Shown: in pieces, positions 1 through 8,167 of the stretch | Layout of the letters: each line of letters starts with the position of its first letter | Position numbering within the stretch: the first letter of the stretch is position 1 | From: Paraconexibacter antarcticus | GTDB lineage: Bacteria; Actinomycetota; Thermoleophilia; Solirubrobacterales; Solirubrobacteraceae | Direction: 5' to 3' | Length of the DNA stretch: 64,000 bases | Assembly: GCF_024220175.1 (NCBI RefSeq) | Contig: NZ_CP098502.1 | Coordinates: forward strand, 4,282,514 to 4,346,513 | Position numbers and translations under genes: made by a program | Notes under the pieces: model-generated | What the model was told of the DNA's origin: nothing | The model's database searches: none | What the model saw: the letters and a program-made list of their open reading frames with translations, nothing else

Positions 1-204
1 GGCGCGGCGAGCGTACCGGGCTCGCGCACGGCCGACGGCGTCGCCGCCCAGATCACCGGCTCCGGGCGCTACGGGCCGATCATGACCGAGGTACGGCTGG
101 AGGGGACGCTCGTCCGCGGCTGCCCGGCCAACCAGGGCCCGAAGCTCGCCAAGCGCCTCGCGCGGATGCTGCCCGGCGTCGGCATCACCGCATCCCGGCG
201 CTGA
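1..204 (+). CDS. C-terminal end of an unidentified protein (partial)
   Basis: The frame is open from the first base to a TGA at 202-204, giving the last 67 residues of a protein that starts before the window. The tail is basic and ends ...ITASRR; it holds one Cys. I recognise no domain. Codon use (GC-rich third positions) fits the neighbours. The next gene, an MFS transporter, is convergent and ends about 100 bases downstream; nothing else is visible in that gap. Confidence 0.55.
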   Translation, partial: GAASVPGSRTADGVAAQITGSGRYGPIMTEVRLEGTLVRGCPANQGPKLAKRLARMLPGVGITASRR

Positions 205-304
205 CCGCTCGCTGCCAGCGGACCGGACCCCGGGAGCTTCCGGCCGCGCCCCACGCGCCGGCCCCGTCGACCACGACCCCCTCCGGCACCTCCGGCAGCC
301 GGAC

Positions 305-1525
305 CTAGGCGGAGGACTGCGCGGACGACACCGCCGGCACCGCGACGATCCGGCGGTGCTCGTCCAGCCAGCACCCGAGGGCGACGAGCGTGAAGCCGGC
401 GCCGAGCGCGCAGACCGCGTCCCAGCCGCCGGCCGAGAACGCGGCGGCGCCCGCCGCCGAGCCCGCCGCGCCGAAGAGGAAGTTGTTGCCCATGTAGGCG
501 GTCGTCACGCGGCTGCGCGCGTCGGGCGCCAGCGCGTAGATCGTCGCCTGGTTGAGGATGTTCTGCCCCTGGACCCCGAGGTCGAGCAGCACCAGGCCGG
601 CGATGATCGCGACGACCGACGAGGTCCCGAGCGCGAGCAGGCCCCACCCGCCGAGGACCGCGAGCCAGAAGCCGAGCGTCGCCCGGTGCGTGAGGCCGCG
701 GTCGGCGAGGCGCCCGGCGAAGCGCGCCGACCCCGCCCCGACGAGCCCCGCGATCCCGAACAGGCCGATGACCGCGTCGCCGTACGAGTACGGCGCGCGC
801 GAGAGCAGGAAGGTGAGCGTCGTCCACAGCGTCGAGAACGTCGCCATCCCCATCGCGCCGTACGCCATCCGGCGCCGCAGCGCGCCCTCGCGGCGGACGA
901 GCGTCCCGATCGACCCGAGCAGCTGCCGGTAGGGCAGCGTCGACGGCGGCGCGACGTCGGGCAGCGCCCGCCACAGCGCCACGGTCAGGGACAGCATGAG
1001 CCCGGCCCCGACGTAATACACCGCGCGCCACCCGGCCGCGGACGCGATGAGCCCCGACACCGTCCGCGCGAGCAGGATCCCGATGAGCAGCCCGCTCATG
1101 ACCACGCCGACGACGGAGCCACGGTCCTCCTCGTCGGCGAGCTCGCTCGCGAACGGGATGAGCACCTGCGCGACGACCGACGTGACCCCGGCGACCCCGA
1201 CACCGAGCGCGAGCACCCAGAACGAGGGTGCGATCGCCGCCAGCAGCAGCCCGAGCGTCGTGACGAGCAGCAGCCGGCAGACCATGCGCCGCCGGTCGAC
1301 GAGGTCTCCGAGCGGCACGATGAACACGAGGCCCGTCGCGTACCCGACCTGCGAGGAGGTGACGAGCAGCCCGGCGACCCCCGACGAGACGTGCAGCGCC
1401 CGCGCGATCGTGTCGAGCAGCGGCTGGGCGTAGTAGAGGTTCGCGACCGTGGCGCCGCAGGCGACAGCGAGGAGGCGCACGAGCCCCGGGGACAGGCGGG
1501 ACGCGCGGGAGGCGGACGGGACCAC
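305..1525 (-). CDS. MFS transporter
   Basis: A 406-residue membrane protein with about 12 hydrophobic segments, the usual MFS length. It has the typical first-half loop (GDLVDRRRM, a GxLxDRxGRR-type motif between helices 2 and 3) and a matching loop in the second half (GRLADRG). The N-terminal NLYYAQPLLDTIA stretch is common in drug or sugar efflux MFS members, so an exporter is likely; the substrate cannot be told. It starts at GTG 1525, preceded by TAGCCT with a 6-base gap and no clear ribosome site, so the mRNA may be leaderless. It runs in the same direction as the ammonium transporter gene 64 bases upstream but seems to have its own promoter. Confidence 0.88.
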   Translation of the reverse strand: MVPSASRASRLSPGLVRLLAVACGATVANLYYAQPLLDTIARALHVSSGVAGLLVTSSQVGYATGLVFIVPLGDLVDRRRMVCRLLLVTTLGLLLAAIAPSFWVLALGVGVAGVTSVVAQVLIPFASELADEEDRGSVVGVVMSGLLIGILLARTVSGLIASAAGWRAVYYVGAGLMLSLTVALWRALPDVAPPSTLPYRQLLGSIGTLVRREGALRRRMAYGAMGMATFSTLWTTLTFLLSRAPYSYGDAVIGLFGIAGLVGAGSARFAGRLADRGLTHRATLGFWLAVLGGWGLLALGTSSVVAIIAGLVLLDLGVQGQNILNQATIYALAPDARSRVTTAYMGNNFLFGAAGSAAGAAAFSAGGWDAVCALGAGFTLVALGCWLDEHRRIVAVPAVSSAQSSA

Positions 1526-1531
1526 CCGGTC

Positions 1532-1537
1532 AGGCTA
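1532..1537 (-). promoter_or_regulatory. -10 element (TAGCCT) for the MFS gene, leaderless type
   Basis: TAGCCT on the minus strand ends 6 bases before the GTG start at 1525. The same arrangement recurs before many genes in this window. No -35 box is obvious. Confidence 0.45.
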
Positions 1538-1589
1538 GTGGCTCGCCCTGCGCCCGCCCGTCCCGCCCCGCCCCGTCCCGTCCCGTCCC

Positions 1590-3050
1590 TCAGCGCAGCA
1601 CCGACACCGGGTCGGAGTCGGGCGCGAGCGCCGCCGCCCCGTAGAGCTCGGACGCCGGGATGAACTGCTCGGGGTAGCCGTACATGCCGTGCTCGGAGAT
1701 GTCGAGCCCCTCGTGCTCCTCGAGCGCCGTGACGCGCAGGCCGTAGGTCTTCTCGATGAGCCAGAAGGCCGCGTAGGACGTCGCGAAGACGAACGCGAAG
1801 ACGACGGCGATCCCGAGCGCCTGGCTGCCGAGCTGCGTGAAGGACCCCGTGTAGAAGAGCCCGCCGTGGCTGCCGCCGAGGTTGAGCTTCGCGAGGTGCG
1901 GCGCCGCGAACAGCCCGCACGAGAGCGCGCCCCAGACGCCGCAGATGCCGTGCGCGGCGAGGGCGCCGACCGGGTCGTCGACGCGCCGCTCGATCGCGAG
2001 GACCGCGTAGACGACGATGACGCCCGCGACACCCCCGATGATCGGCGCCGCCCACGGCTCGACGTAGCCGGACGGACCCGTGATCGCGACGAGCCCGGCG
2101 ATCGCGCCGTTGCCCGCCATACCGATGTCGAAGGTCTTCGTCTTGCGGTGCATGACGATCATCGCCGTGAGCACGCCGGCGCTGCCCGCGAGCTGCGTGA
2201 TGAGCGCGACGGTGCCGAAGCGGCCGTCGAGCGCGTTGAGCGTCGAGCCCGGGTTGAAGCCGAACCAGCCGAGCCAGAGGATGAGGACGCCGAGGCCGAA
2301 GAGCGGCATGTTGTGGCCGGGGATCGCGCGCGGGAGCCCGTCGGGCCCGAACTTGCCGCGCCGCGCCCCGAGCAGGAGCAGGACGGCGAGGCCCGCGGCC
2401 GCGCCGGTGACGTCGATGACGATCGACCCCGCGAAGTCCTGCACGTGGATGTCCGCCGCGAGCCAGCCGCCGCCGAAGATCCAGTGGGCGACGATCGGGT
2501 AGATCGCCGTGGAGAAGATGACGGCGTAGGCGACGTAGACGCCGAACTTGATGCGCTCGAGCGTCGTGCCCCAGACGATCGCGAGCGTCACCGCGCAGAA
2601 GGCGAACTGGAAGAGCCAGAGGACCTGGACGGAGACGCCGCCCACCCGCGAGGGCGACGCGAGCGCGAAGGCGCCGTTCAGCGGGTCGGACCCGAGGAAG
2701 AAGCCGTGCGTCCCGATGATCGAGCCGCCCCCGCCGAAGCCGATCGCGAACCCGACCGCCCACCAGCCGAGCGCGGCGATGGCGAAGTTCACGAGGATCT
2801 TCGCGACGACCGAGCCCGCGTTCTTCCCGCGCACGAACCCGATCTCGAGCATCGCGAACCCGGCCTGCATGAAGATGATGAGGACCGCCGCCAGGAAGAC
2901 GAAGGCCGAGTTGATGCCGATGTGGTCGGAGACGAGGTTCACCGGGGTCGGGGCCTGGGTGGCGCCGTCGGCGAGGGCGGGCGGCGCGGCGAGCGCGCCG
3001 GCGAGCAGCGCGGCTCCGAGCGCCCGCGCGAGCGTCTTCTTGGACCTCAT
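1590..3050 (-). CDS. amt: Ammonium transporter (Amt family) with Asp at the first twin-His position
   Basis: A 486-residue Amt/Mep/Rh-type channel for ammonium uptake at the inner membrane. ATG 3050 is chosen because an AGGAG site lies about 10 bases upstream; it gives a Sec-type signal peptide (about residues 1-28, ending PALA) followed by about 11 membrane helices, as in other Amt proteins. The second pore His is present in LAAHGICGVWG (His367), but the aligned first twin-His position reads IVIDV, placing Asp213 where Escherichia coli AmtB has His168. Some fungal Mep proteins carry Glu there, so a working variant is plausible. The cytosolic tail is long (about 50 residues). No glnB/glnK gene is adjacent, which is unusual for amt. 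The divergent neighbour is a TetR gene. Confidence 0.92.
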   Translation of the reverse strand: MRSKKTLARALGAALLAGALAAPPALADGATQAPTPVNLVSDHIGINSAFVFLAAVLIIFMQAGFAMLEIGFVRGKNAGSVVAKILVNFAIAALGWWAVGFAIGFGGGGSIIGTHGFFLGSDPLNGAFALASPSRVGGVSVQVLWLFQFAFCAVTLAIVWGTTLERIKFGVYVAYAVIFSTAIYPIVAHWIFGGGWLAADIHVQDFAGSIVIDVTGAAAGLAVLLLLGARRGKFGPDGLPRAIPGHNMPLFGLGVLILWLGWFGFNPGSTLNALDGRFGTVALITQLAGSAGVLTAMIVMHRKTKTFDIGMAGNGAIAGLVAITGPSGYVEPWAAPIIGGVAGVIVVYAVLAIERRVDDPVGALAAHGICGVWGALSCGLFAAPHLAKLNLGGSHGGLFYTGSFTQLGSQALGIAVVFAFVFATSYAAFWLIEKTYGLRVTALEEHEGLDISEHGMYGYPEQFIPASELYGAAALAPDSDPVSVLR

Positions 3051-3170
3051 GTGCTGTGTCTTCTCCTGGCTGCGTGCCGGCGGTACGACCGTTGACCCTG
3101 CCCGCCGGCGCGACGGTTGATGCGGACCCATGAAGCCTTTGCGCCGGCCGCCTCCCCCACCTCATCCCGC

Positions 3171-3200
3171 TGGACAAAGATCGCGGTGGGCGTTTGTCCA
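3171..3200. promoter_or_regulatory. Inverted repeat, likely TetR operator
   Basis: Perfect 8-base arms, TGGACAAA (3171-3178) and TTTGTCCA (3193-3200), separated by 14 bases. The site lies in the intergenic region between amt and the divergent TetR gene at 3255, so it could serve either or both. Confidence 0.5.
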
Positions 3201-3254
3201 CGTGGAGTCCCCTCCCGGCCGCCCCCGCCGTCTGGAAGAGTCCGCGGCGCCCCG

Positions 3255-3866
3255 ATGAGCCCCAAGGCCCGCCGACTCCCCGCCGAGCAGCGCCGTGAGC
3301 AGCTGCTCGACGTCGTCACCCGGATCGTCCTCGACGAGGGCTTCGGCGCGGTGTCGATCGACCGCGTCGCCCGCGAGGCCGGCATCGCCCGCACGGTCGT
3401 CTACGCGCAGTTCGGCAACCTCGAGGGGATGCTCACCGCGCTCGTCGACCAGGCGGCCGCGCGCGCCGTCGGGCAGGTCTCGGCGGTCATCCCGGAGCTG
3501 CCGGTGACCCGCGACCCCGACGTGCTGCTCGTCGACGCGGTCCGCTCCTTCACGATGCTCGTGCGCGATCACCCGCGGCTGTGGCGGCTCGTCCTCTTCC
3601 CCGTCGAGGGGGCGCCCCCGATCGTGCGACGCCGGGTGGCCGAGGGACGGGCGGCCGTCTTCGCCCTGCTCGAGCCGCTCGTCGAGTGGGGCGTGCAGGC
3701 GCGTGGCGGCCCCGAGGGGATCGACACCGAGCTCCTCGCGCGCGGGCTGCTGACGATGGGCGAGGACGCCGCGCGGATCGTGCTCGCCGACCCCGAGCGG
3801 TTCAGCCCCGATCGGATCGCGACGTTCACCGCCACCCTCTTGGGTGCGTTCGGTCGTCCGGAGTAG
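3255..3866 (+). CDS. TetR/AcrR family transcriptional regulator
   Basis: 203 residues, normal for TetR. The N-terminal DNA-binding part is clear: a QRREQLLDVVTRIV helix, then GFGAVSIDRVAREAGIARTVVYAQFGN as the helix-turn-helix, followed by a ligand-binding domain I cannot assign. ATG 3255 is chosen as the first start giving a normal TetR N-terminus; upstream in-frame starts add a proline-rich stretch that looks noncoding. The operator-like repeat 55 bases upstream fits autoregulation. The SnoaL-like gene follows after 10 bases and may share control. The divergent amt gene could be a target, though control of ammonium uptake by TetR would be unusual. Confidence 0.88.
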   Translation: MSPKARRLPAEQRREQLLDVVTRIVLDEGFGAVSIDRVAREAGIARTVVYAQFGNLEGMLTALVDQAAARAVGQVSAVIPELPVTRDPDVLLVDAVRSFTMLVRDHPRLWRLVLFPVEGAPPIVRRRVAEGRAAVFALLEPLVEWGVQARGGPEGIDTELLARGLLTMGEDAARIVLADPERFSPDRIATFTATLLGAFGRPE

Positions 3867-3876
3867 GCTGCGGCCA

Positions 3877-4404
3877 ATGTCGCTGTCGCCCGCCGAGGTC
3901 GCCGCCCACGAGGAGCTCCTCGAGCGGCTGTACGCCGCGATGGACGCCGGCGACGGGGACGCGATGGCCGCCTGTTACACGCCGGACGCGACGTTCGAGG
4001 ACCCGGCGTTCGGCCACCTCGAGGACGGCCGCGGCCAGGCGATGTGGCGGATGCTCTGCCAGAGCAGCGGCGGCGATCTCCGCGCCGTCCTCCTCGACCG
4101 CGAGGTGAGCCGGAACGGCACCGGCACCGCCCACTGGATCGCCGACTACACGTTCTCGCAGACCGGGCGCCCGGTCCACAACGACGTGCACGCGACGTTC
4201 GTCTTCCGCGACGGCCTCATCGCCGCGCACCGCGACCGCTTCGACCTGCGGGCCTGGGCCGGCCAGGCCCTCGGGCCGGTCCCGGGGCTGCTCGGCCGCA
4301 CCCCACTGCTGCGCCTCCTCATGCACCGCCGCACCCGCAGCAGGCTCGACGAGTTCATCGCGGCCCACGACCGCCGCGGCCCGAGGACGCGGGCCGCGAG
4401 CTAA
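3877..4404 (+). CDS. SnoaL-like / nuclear transport factor 2-like protein
   Basis: 175 residues. The motif order ERLYAAMDAGDGDAMAACYTPDATFEDPAF, then HNDVHATFVFRDGLIAAHRDRFDL, is that of the SnoaL-like NTF2 fold, a cone-shaped pocket used by small isomerases, hydrolases and limonene-epoxide-type enzymes. The last 40 residues are basic and not part of the fold. The substrate is unknown. The start is ATG 3877; a TAGGCT hexamer (3864-3869), overlapping the TetR stop, lies 7 bases upstream, so it may have its own leaderless transcript besides read-through from the TetR gene. It ends overlapping the convergent tadA by 4 bases. Confidence 0.78.
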   Translation: MSLSPAEVAAHEELLERLYAAMDAGDGDAMAACYTPDATFEDPAFGHLEDGRGQAMWRMLCQSSGGDLRAVLLDREVSRNGTGTAHWIADYTFSQTGRPVHNDVHATFVFRDGLIAAHRDRFDLRAWAGQALGPVPGLLGRTPLLRLLMHRRTRSRLDEFIAAHDRRGPRTRAAS

Positions 4405-4889
4405 CGCCGCGCGCGGAAGAACGCGCGCAGCAGCTCGGCGCACTCGTCGGCCAGCACACCGCCGACGACCTCCGGGCGGTGGTTCAGCGCGGGCTGGGCG
4501 AGGATGTCCAGCACGCTCCCGGCCGCCCCGGCCTTCGGGTCCGAGGCGCCGAACACGACGCGCGGCACCCGGCTGAGGACGATCGCGCCCGCGCACATCG
4601 CGCACGGCTCGAGCGTCACGACGAGCGTCGCGTCGAGGACGCGCCAGGAGCCGACGGCCGCGGCGGCGCGGCGCAGCGCCAGGATCTCGGCGTGGGCGGT
4701 GGGGTCCTGGGCGTGCTCGCGCTCGTTGCGACCGGCGCCGAGGACGGTGCCCACGGCGTCGACGACGACCGCCCCGACGGGCACGTCGCCGTGCGCCTCG
4801 GCCGACCGGGCCTGCGCCAGGGCGAGCCGCATCGCCGCCACGTCGGCAGGCGCCGGAGGGTCGGCCGCGAACAAGGGGGCATCGATCAC
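4401..4889 (-). CDS. tadA: tRNA-specific adenosine deaminase
   Basis: A zinc-dependent deaminase that converts A34 to inosine in the anticodon of tRNA-Arg(ACG). The signature is complete: His66-Ala-Glu68 (THAEI-type, here TAHAEI) with the proton-shuttle Glu, and PCAMC at residues 95-99 supplying the two zinc Cys. The family core GDVPVGAVVVD comes at residues 34-44. The start is uncertain: GTG 4889 is preferred because GGCGGGG lies upstream, while GTG 4928 would add 13 residues and has no such site. Its substrate tRNA species is the one whose 3' half lies at 62284-62329. Confidence 0.9.
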   Translation of the reverse strand: MIDAPLFAADPPAPADVAAMRLALAQARSAEAHGDVPVGAVVVDAVGTVLGAGRNEREHAQDPTAHAEILALRRAAAAVGSWRVLDATLVVTLEPCAMCAGAIVLSRVPRVVFGASDPKAGAAGSVLDILAQPALNHRPEVVGGVLADECAELLRAFFRARR

Positions 4890-4995
4890 GTCACCATTGT
4901 CCCCGCCACCGCGTCGAATGACCGTCACCGGGGTTCGAGGGGCGTGTCACACTGGCTCGCCAGGGTCGCCCCGCCGACCCGCTCCTGATCGCAAC

Positions 4996-6480
4996 TTGTC
5001 CCTGCACCTCGCCTCCGGACGTGCCCGGGCCCGGCTCCTCGCCGCGGCGCTGCTGCCGTTCGCGGCGACGGCCCTCCTCTCCGCGCCGGCGGCGCACGCG
5101 GCCGACCCGTCGCGCCGCGTCGTCGTCCGCTTCAAGCACGACGTCGGCGCCGCCGAGCGGACGGCCGTCCTGCGGGCGGCGGGCGTCGGGTCGAGCTTCG
5201 CGGGCGCGGGCGGCGCGGTCGTCGGGCGGCTGCGCCGGGGGACGACGGCGGCGGCAGCGCTCACGCGGCTGCGGGCCGAGCGGCCCGTCGCCTGGGTCAC
5301 GCCCGCCTACCGCGCGCGCATCGCCGGCTTCAACCCCGACGACACGGGGACGACGGGCCACGCGGCGGCCGCCGGCGGCTGGTCCGCGCGCCAGTGGGAC
5401 TTCACCGGCCCGTTCGGCATCCGGGCGCAGGACGCGTGGAACCTCGCGCGCGCCGCCGGCGCCGACGGCGGCCGCGGCATCGTCGTCGGCCTGCTCGACA
5501 CCGGCGTGGCCTACGCGGACCGCGGCCCCTACGTCCGCTCCCCGGACCTGCCCGCGGTCCGCATGATCCGCGGGCGCGACTTCGTCGGCTCCGACAACTT
5601 CCCGAACGACGAGAACGGCCACGGCACGTTCGTCGCGGGCGAGATCGCCGCCGCCGCGAACAACGGCTACGGCATGGTCGGCGTCGCGTACGCCGCGAAG
5701 ATCCTCGCCGTCCGCGTGCTCGACCAGTACGGCGAGGGCTCCTCCTACCGCGTCGCGCAGGGCATCCGCTACGCGGTGGACCACGGCGCCCGCGTCCTGA
5801 ACGTGTCGATCGAGCTGAGCGACGGGGTGCGCCCGGTGTCGCTCACGAGCGCGCCGGACATCCGCTCCGCGCTCGAGTACGCCAAGCGCCATCGCGTCGC
5901 GGTCGTCGGCGCGTCCGGCAACTCCGCCGTGGACAACGTCCCGGCGAGGAAGTACGGCTCGCTGTCGATCCAGGTCGGCGGGACGACGGAGCACGGCTGC
6001 GCAGCCGACTACTCGAACGACGGGCCGGGCCTCGACCTCATGGCGCCCGGCGGCGGGGACGACTCCCCGCTGCTCGGCGACGACGCGAACTGCAACCCCG
6101 GCGCGCCGCCCGGCCGCACGATCCGGCAGATCACCTTCCGCGCGAGCGACCCGGGCCGCTTCATCGTCCCGGGGGACTACGAGGGCACGTCGATGGCCGC
6201 GCCGCACGTCACCGGCGTCATCGCCCTGATGCTCGCCGCGAAGACGCTCGGGGACGACCCGACGCCGGCGCAGATCGAGAAGCGCCTGAAGGCGACCGCT
6301 CGGGACCTCGGCGTCCCCGGCCCCGACCGGGCGTACGGCGCGGGCCTGCTCGACGCGGCGGCCGCGCTCGGCGCCCCGAAGGCGCCGCCGTCCACGACGC
6401 CGCCGTCCTCCAACCCGGCGCCCGCGCCGACCGGGACCACCCCGGCGCCGGCCCCGACCGGCGGCCCGCTGCTGCCCTGA
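4996..6480 (+). CDS. Secreted subtilisin-like serine protease (S8 family)
   Basis: 494 residues. The start is taken as TTG 4996, giving a Sec signal peptide that ends near AAHA (residue 35). A prodomain of the fervidolysin/I9 kind follows (RRVVVRFKHDVGAAERTAVLRA), then the catalytic domain with all three residues: Asp168 (LLDTG), His209 (NGHGTFVAG) and Ser399 (GTSMAAPHV). The C-terminus is a 30-residue Pro/Thr/Ala-rich tail without a recognised anchor. It is likely released or loosely cell-attached and degrades extracellular protein. The alternative is a start further upstream, but that stretch reads as the antisense of tadA. No ATG or GTG is available in frame at the signal peptide, so the start codon is the main doubt. 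Confidence 0.88.
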   Translation: MSLHLASGRARARLLAAALLPFAATALLSAPAAHAADPSRRVVVRFKHDVGAAERTAVLRAAGVGSSFAGAGGAVVGRLRRGTTAAAALTRLRAERPVAWVTPAYRARIAGFNPDDTGTTGHAAAAGGWSARQWDFTGPFGIRAQDAWNLARAAGADGGRGIVVGLLDTGVAYADRGPYVRSPDLPAVRMIRGRDFVGSDNFPNDENGHGTFVAGEIAAAANNGYGMVGVAYAAKILAVRVLDQYGEGSSYRVAQGIRYAVDHGARVLNVSIELSDGVRPVSLTSAPDIRSALEYAKRHRVAVVGASGNSAVDNVPARKYGSLSIQVGGTTEHGCAADYSNDGPGLDLMAPGGGDDSPLLGDDANCNPGAPPGRTIRQITFRASDPGRFIVPGDYEGTSMAAPHVTGVIALMLAAKTLGDDPTPAQIEKRLKATARDLGVPGPDRAYGAGLLDAAAALGAPKAPPSTTPPSSNPAPAPTGTTPAPAPTGGPLLP

Positions 6481-6495
6481 GCCGGCGTCTCGGCG

Positions 6496-6942
6496 TCAGG
6501 AGGTGCGGACGATGAGGACGCTGCAGGGCGCGTGGTGGCTCACCTTGTTCGGCACCGAGCCGAGGAGGAAGCGCTTCGCGCCCGTCATGCCCTTGTTGCC
6601 GACGACGATGAGGTCCGAGCCCTGCTCCTCGGCGACGTCGAGGATCGCGTCGGCCGGGTCGCCCTGGCGGGCGTGGACGCCGACCCGCTCGACGCCCGCG
6701 GCCTGCGCCGCCTCGGCCGCCGCGGCGAGCGTCTGGTCGACGTCCTCGCGCGGGTTGACGAGCCACTGCAGGTCGCTCGGGACCTGGCTGCGCTCCTCGC
6801 GGAGCCGCTCGGCGGCGACCGGCTCGTACGCGCAGACGATCTCGAGCTTCGCCCCGAGGGCGACCGCGAGCGAGACCGCCTCGCCGACGGCCGTGCCGGC
6901 GGTGTCCGATCCGTCGGTGCCCACCACGATCGAGGAGATCAT
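6496..6942 (-). CDS. Universal stress protein (UspA family)
   Basis: 148 residues, one Usp domain. It begins MISSIVVGTDGSDTAG, typical of the ATP-binding Usp fold, and carries the nucleotide motif G-x2-G-x9-G-S near the C-terminus (GNKGMTGAKRFLLGS). It is probably an ATP-binding stress protein that acts as a dimer in the cytoplasm. TACGCT on the minus strand (6949-6954) lies 6 bases before the ATG, so it is probably a single leaderless gene. It is convergent with the protease gene, 15 bases apart. Confidence 0.92.
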   Translation of the reverse strand: MISSIVVGTDGSDTAGTAVGEAVSLAVALGAKLEIVCAYEPVAAERLREERSQVPSDLQWLVNPREDVDQTLAAAAEAAQAAGVERVGVHARQGDPADAILDVAEEQGSDLIVVGNKGMTGAKRFLLGSVPNKVSHHAPCSVLIVRTS

Positions 6943-7037
6943 GCACGGAGCGTAGCGCCGCCCCGGCGCCGTTCTCCGGCCGGTCCGGCGCCTCGCGGAC
7001 CCCGGCCGCGGCCCGCGCGGTCTACCCTGGAGGACAC

Positions 7038-7817
7038 GTGATCGACCTGCACCACCACATCCTCCCTGGCATCGACGACGGGCCGAGGACGATCGCGGAG
7101 ACGCTCGAGCTCGCGCGGGCGGCGGTCGCCGGCGGGACCGCGACGATCGTCGCCACGCCCCACGTCTCCTGGGACTGGATGGAGAACACCGCCGCGCGGA
7201 TCGCGGAGAAGGTCGACGAGGTCAACGCCGTGCTCCGGGACGAGGGCATCGACCTCGAGGTGCGGCCCGGCGCCGAGGTCGCCCTGACCCGCGCGCTCGA
7301 CCTCTCCGACGACGAGCTGCGGGCGCTGCACCTCGGCGGCGGTCCGTGGCTGCTGCTCGAGTGCCCGCTGAGCCCGGTCGCCGCCGGCGTCGAGGCCGGG
7401 GTCGACGCGCTGCGCGCCCGCGGCCACGAGGACATCGTCCTCGCGCACCCCGAGCGCATCCCGGCCTTCCAGCGCGACCCCGGCATGCTCACGCGGCTCG
7501 TCGCCGGCGGCGCGCTGACCTCGATCACCGCGAGCGCCTTCGTCGGCCGCTTCGGCAAGGACGTCCAGCGCTTCGCCCGACGGCTGACCGCCGAGGGCCT
7601 CGTCCACGACGTCGCCTCGGACGCGCACGGCCTCGTCGGCCGGCCGCCCGGGATCCGGGCGCCCCTCGAGGAGGCGGGGTTCAGCCCCGAGCACATCGAC
7701 TGGTTCGCGCGGGCCGTCCCGCTCGCGATCCTCGACGGGACGAACCTGCCGTTCGCGCCCGTCATGCCGCCGGAGCCGCCGCGCGGCGGCGTCCTCGGCC
7801 GCCTCCTCGGGCGCTGA
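7038..7817 (+). CDS. PHP-domain phosphatase, CpsB/YwqE-like
   Basis: 259 residues. The N-terminal DLHHHILPGIDDGP and the later TPH, HPER and SDAHG motifs are the metal ligands of the PHP fold, as in the Mn-dependent tyrosine phosphatases CpsB/YwqE that control capsule or exopolysaccharide export kinases. The eroded polysaccharide locus starting about 1.3 kb downstream fits that role. The start is GTG 7038 with GGAGG 5 bases upstream; TACCCT (7023-7028) may be its -10 box. No partner tyrosine kinase gene is seen in the window. Confidence 0.85.
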   Translation: MIDLHHHILPGIDDGPRTIAETLELARAAVAGGTATIVATPHVSWDWMENTAARIAEKVDEVNAVLRDEGIDLEVRPGAEVALTRALDLSDDELRALHLGGGPWLLLECPLSPVAAGVEAGVDALRARGHEDIVLAHPERIPAFQRDPGMLTRLVAGGALTSITASAFVGRFGKDVQRFARRLTAEGLVHDVASDAHGLVGRPPGIRAPLEEAGFSPEHIDWFARAVPLAILDGTNLPFAPVMPPEPPRGGVLGRLLGR

Positions 7818-7845
7818 GCGCTGCGGCCGCGGCCGCGGCCGCCGT

Positions 7846-7932
7846 TCAGGTGAGCTTCGTGATCGCGATGACGATCGAGGCGACGATGAACACGGCGAGG
7901 ATGGACTGCATCCAGATCCAGGTGGGCGACAT
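7846..7932 (-). CDS. Possible 28-residue single-helix membrane peptide
   Basis: A very short frame encodes MSPTWIWMQSIL followed by a hydrophobic run and the polar end ITKLT, one membrane-spanning segment. The hydrophobic run in a GC-rich frame is not what a random frame would give, but the G-rich stretch upstream sits too close to the ATG for a normal ribosome site. Its function is unknown. Confidence 0.35.
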   Translation of the reverse strand: MSPTWIWMQSILAVFIVASIVIAITKLT

Positions 7933-7970
7933 GCCCCCATTGTGGCGATCGCGCGCGGCGCGCGGTGCGC

Positions 7971-8160
7971 TCACCGCGTGATGCGGCGCTGCGCCTCCAT
8001 CCCGGTCCAGCGCTGGAAGACCCGCACGACGAGGCCCTTCGCCGGCGCGGCCGTCGCGGCGCGCGAGCGTCAGCACGACCGGGTGCGGCTTCAGCCGCAG
8101 CCGCGCCCCGAGATCCACCCGGACGGACCCCCGCGGGCTCCCGGACCCAGCGTCTAGCAT
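7971..8160 (-). pseudogene. Possible small frame-broken gene before the epimerase
   Basis: On the minus strand, ATG 8160 opens a frame reading MLDAGSGSPRG...RLKPHPVVLTLARRDGRA. After one extra base in a GG doublet it continues in another frame as KGLVVRVFQRWTGMEAQ to TGA 7971. Joined, this gives about 62 residues. I do not recognise the family. The region also holds the promoter of the divergent epimerase gene. Both the coding status and the frameshift are uncertain. Confidence 0.25.
8155..8160 (+). promoter_or_regulatory. -10 element (TAGCAT) for the epimerase gene
   Basis: TAGCAT ends 7 bases before ATG 8168, with no Shine-Dalgarno sequence between, matching the leaderless pattern seen elsewhere in the window. 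Confidence 0.45.
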
Positions 8161-8167
8161 CGTGCCG

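Noticed and set aside
4504-4995. N-terminal extension of the subtilisin gene
   Set aside because: This part is the reverse strand of tadA and lacks a signal peptide; the secretion signal begins at 4996.
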